From assembly GCA_028693085.1 (NCBI GenBank), contig JAQUWC010000099.1, forward strand, positions 1 to 6,455: a DNA stretch of 6,455 nucleotides, given 5' to 3'. The notes below the pieces were generated by a model. The model saw nothing but the letters and a program-made list of their open reading frames with translations, did no database searches and was not told the origin of the DNA. Position numbers and translations under genes: made by a program. Below are positions 4,724-6,455 of the stretch, one piece after another; within the stretch, counting starts at the first letter, position 1; the number at the start of each line of letters is the position of its first letter. The stretch is from UBA5266 sp002411545. Lineage in GTDB: Bacteria; Bacteroidota; Bacteroidia; Bacteroidales; WCHB1-69.

Positions 4724-5794
4724 ATTGAAATATATTTCTACGCTTTCATCATATTTTCTCAGTAATTCATAGGGTGGATATTTAATAATAAGCCCTAATA
4801 AATGAGGAACTTTAATGCTTGGCTGAACTCCTCCAATATCAAGGTTTATTAATGTTTCTACATTAGTTTTGAAAAAGTTGTAAATAAAGTAGCTTGAAAT
4901 GCTATTTGATCTCAAACCCACTAAGTTTTGGGCAATACATCCCTTATCAACTAAATGAATTGAAAACACTCCTATTGTCCCAACGGTTGAAATTATTATA
5001 TCGTTGACTTTTAAATGTTTTCTAAACCAATTATCATAAGTTTCCTTATTTACATACTTTCTTATCACCGAGTAATCAACTAAACAAGAATTAGAATTTA
5101 AGGCATTAACTTCAATTAATGGATAATCTGTTGGGAAATCTACAGTTGGTGGGGTTTTACCCCTATTGTCAATAACAACATCTATTAATTTTTCTAACTC
5201 AACTTCTTCCCACTCTTCCTTCGCCTCTTCCACAAACCACTGTCTAAACAGTGTTTCGGCCATTTTTTCGAGGGTGGCGTTTTGGCGGTGGAGCAAATCT
5301 ATTTTATCATCGAGGCTGGAAAGGATGGAGGCGATGGATTTTTGCTCGGATAATTCGGGTAAGTTTAAATATAAGTCATCGAAAGCTTGTTTAGGTACTC
5401 TTTGTCTACCCGAGGTTCCATCGAAGTTCTTTTCTGCATGATCTCTGACATCACTCCACCGACATAAATAGTACACAAAATCGGAATCAGAAATTATTGA
5501 TTTTCCTCGAAATACATGAAATTCTGTAGAACCAAAGCCAATTCCATTTTTTAATCCTTTAACCTGACATATTTTACCGTTTTCCAGACAGGGCGTAATT
5601 CTTGCAAATAGAGTATCTCCATTTTCAAATCTGCTCCCACCAGACAAAAATCTTTCTTGTGATGGTTTACAAAACCTTTGTCCGTCAGTTAAATCCTTCA
5701 TTTCGACAAAAGAAACTAGTTGTTTTTTAGGAATTTTAACCGAAGGATTAATATTGACAAAATCTGAAAACCGATATTCTTTCCACTCGCTCAT
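4625..5794 (-). CDS. hsdS: Type I restriction-modification specificity subunit HsdS
   Basis: A 389-residue DNA-recognition subunit of a type I R-M complex (with HsdM and HsdR, both outside the window). Two-fold layout: target-recognition domain 1 at about 4-146, central helical spacer at 149-190 (SEQKSIASILSSLDDKI, then LEKMAETLFRQWFVEE), target-recognition domain 2 at about 195-340, and a C-terminal helical repeat at 345-389 with IRTLTALRDTLLPKLMSGEV. TRD1 ends in the usual SGRQRVPKQAF stretch, and TRD2 carries GGVQPSIKVPHL (321-332). It is full length, with no frameshift or stop. It begins in an ATGA overlap with dinD. The spacer-coding part (about 5200-5360) is visibly richer in G+C than the TRD2 part, as expected from exchange of recognition domains between alleles. 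The target sequence cannot be predicted from sequence alone. Confidence 0.95.
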   Translation of the reverse strand: MSEWKEYRFSDFVNINPSVKIPKKQLVSFVEMKDLTDGQRFCKPSQERFLSGGSRFENGDTLFARITPCLENGKICQVKGLKNGIGFGSTEFHVFRGKSIISDSDFVYYLCRWSDVRDHAEKNFDGTSGRQRVPKQAFDDLYLNLPELSEQKSIASILSSLDDKIDLLHRQNATLEKMAETLFRQWFVEEAKEEWEEVELEKLIDVVIDNRGKTPPTVDFPTDYPLIEVNALNSNSCLVDYSVIRKYVNKETYDNWFRKHLKVNDIIISTVGTIGVFSIHLVDKGCIAQNLVGLRSNSISSYFIYNFFKTNVETLINLDIGGVQPSIKVPHLLGLIIKYPPYELLRKYDESVEIYFNKIAKNQTQIRTLTALRDTLLPKLMSGEVRVEN

Positions 5795-6455
5795 TTGTTC
5801 CCCTTCTTTTTCGGATTCAGTTTTTTGGGTTGTTTATCTTTTCCCAGTTTTTTAACACTTTCAGCTACGGGCAGGTCTTCGGGCATAGTGCCGCCTAACT
5901 CTTCAATCGTTTTCCGCACCTTTTTGCCTACTTCGTAGTGTGTTTGGTTTGCTTTCTGTTTACCTTTAATGTTTTCCCGTTTAAGTTTTTCTTCGGTTTG
6001 CGTGGCACGGAATAGGTTGGCGGCTAATTCGGTACTGCCCATGTGGTCAAGTATCTGCTGGCTTTTCTTTAGTCCTTTCTTTTTGTGTATCGCTTTAGCA
6101 TCCAATCCTCCATACAAACCCATGTAACCGTGGTTTTGAAAAATGGCATAATCAATGGGTTCAATTACTCCGGCATCTTTTGCTGCGGCAGCTAACTGTA
6201 TGTTATGTGTCGCCATTTCATTGCGGAGGAACAATCGTTTTTCATCTTCCGAACTCAAACGATTGTATTCTTCCATTTGAAGGATTTCCTGTAAACGTGT
6301 CTGTACAGCGAAATAAGTCTGTCCCAGAGCCACTATCTCTTTTGAAGGATCGGCATTCTGGACAATCAAATAACAGGCATATCGGGAGAGTTTATAGCTC
6401 GGCATGGATCTTTCGGCCCCCGAACCAATAGGAACCATCTCGTTGAACTCAACGA
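5791..6455 (-). CDS. dinD: DNA-damage-inducible protein D, DinD (5' end outside window)
   Basis: C-terminal part (about 220 residues) of a DinD protein, usually about 275-280 residues. Landmarks shared with E. coli DinD are LSRYACYLIVQNADPSKE, GQTYFAVQTRLQE, EDEKRLFLRNE, AIFQNHGYMGLYGGLDAKAI, KKSQQILDHMGSTELA, LFRATQTEEKL and ELGGTMPEDLP. The open frame continues past the ATG at 6436-6438 to the window edge (residues VEFNE precede it), so that Met is internal. In E. coli dinD is LexA-controlled, and its product acts on RecA filaments; whether SOS control applies here cannot be judged because the promoter is outside. The end is strongly basic (KQPKKLNPKKKGNK), longer in lysines than I expect. 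The stop overlaps the hsdS start by 4 bases (ATGA), so the two are translationally coupled. DinD genes inside type I R-M loci are common in Bacteroidota. Confidence 0.93.
   Translation of the reverse strand, partial: VEFNEMVPIGSGAERSMPSYKLSRYACYLIVQNADPSKEIVALGQTYFAVQTRLQEILQMEEYNRLSSEDEKRLFLRNEMATHNIQLAAAAKDAGVIEPIDYAIFQNHGYMGLYGGLDAKAIHKKKGLKKSQQILDHMGSTELAANLFRATQTEEKLKRENIKGKQKANQTHYEVGKKVRKTIEELGGTMPEDLPVAESVKKLGKDKQPKKLNPKKKGNK

Noticed and set aside
5238..5253. Inverted repeat CACTGT-CTAA-ACAGTG inside hsdS, considered as a site for phase-variable inversion
   Set aside because: It encodes the conserved TLFRQW stretch of the spacer, and no second, inverted hsdS copy is present; the hsdS relics are direct and do not contain this part.
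5166..5441. Plus-strand open frame of 91 codons
   Set aside because: It is the antisense of the conserved HsdS spacer region; a Ser-rich product of this kind is a usual by-product.
6180..6431. Plus-strand open frame of 83 codons
   Set aside because: It is opposite the well-conserved dinD sequence.
6436..6438. ATG as the true start of dinD
   Set aside because: The frame stays open to the window edge with family-like residues upstream, and a protein starting here would lack the N-terminal domain of DinD, so the gene is treated as 5' partial.

Overview
The window is AT-rich (roughly one third G+C by eye) and every convincing gene lies on the minus strand, so the biological reading direction is from base 6455 down to base 1. 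A consensus Bacteroidota promoter element (TAnnTTTG, at 992-999), A/T-rich leaders without Shine-Dalgarno sequences in front of nearly all genes, and the style of the HsdS and DinD proteins point to a member of the Bacteroidota. Family or genus cannot be resolved from this sequence. The content is that of a defence island built around a type I restriction-modification locus.

Region 1 (6455-4625): the 3' part of dinD (DNA-damage-inducible protein D), joined by an ATGA overlap to a full-length hsdS (type I R-M specificity subunit with two target-recognition domains). hsdM and hsdR are not in the window. Region 2 (4610-3608): two accessory genes directly downstream of hsdS, a small membrane-anchored protein of unknown function and a dual-specificity-type protein phosphatase with an intact HCx5R site. 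Region 3 (about 3607-3196): a gene-poor stretch with several inverted repeats. Region 4 (3195-1080): a compact gene set made of a 44-residue lysine-rich protein, a tandem ubiquitin-like (multiubiquitin) protein, an E1-like ThiF-fold adenylating enzyme with an extra N-terminal domain (DUF6791-like), and a small Cys/His protein (DUF6527-like). This looks like a bacterial ubiquitin-like conjugation cassette without a separate E2 or JAB peptidase gene. Region 5 (966-1): the N-terminal 322 residues of an AAA15/RloA-type ATPase with its own promoter; the gene runs off the window.

The most informative structural signal is that the 3' end of hsdS occurs three times in direct orientation: once in the intact gene (4625-4723) and twice as orphan C-terminal fragments (4096-4200 and 3423-3500). 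The fragments keep the reading-frame signature IRT...LMSGEV but differ from one another and have different last residues. The accessory genes sit between these copies. The simplest reading is that hsdS alleles, each with its own downstream cargo, were replaced one after another by recombination near the hsdS 3' end, leaving a layered record of old alleles.

Functionally, HsdS would direct sequence-specific methylation and restriction. DinD-family proteins are linked to RecA and DNA damage. The Ubl cassette would adenylate and perhaps conjugate a ubiquitin-like protein, and the RloA-like ATPase probably works with a partner beyond base 1. A joint role in defence against phage or plasmids is inferred from the neighbourhood and not shown by the sequence.
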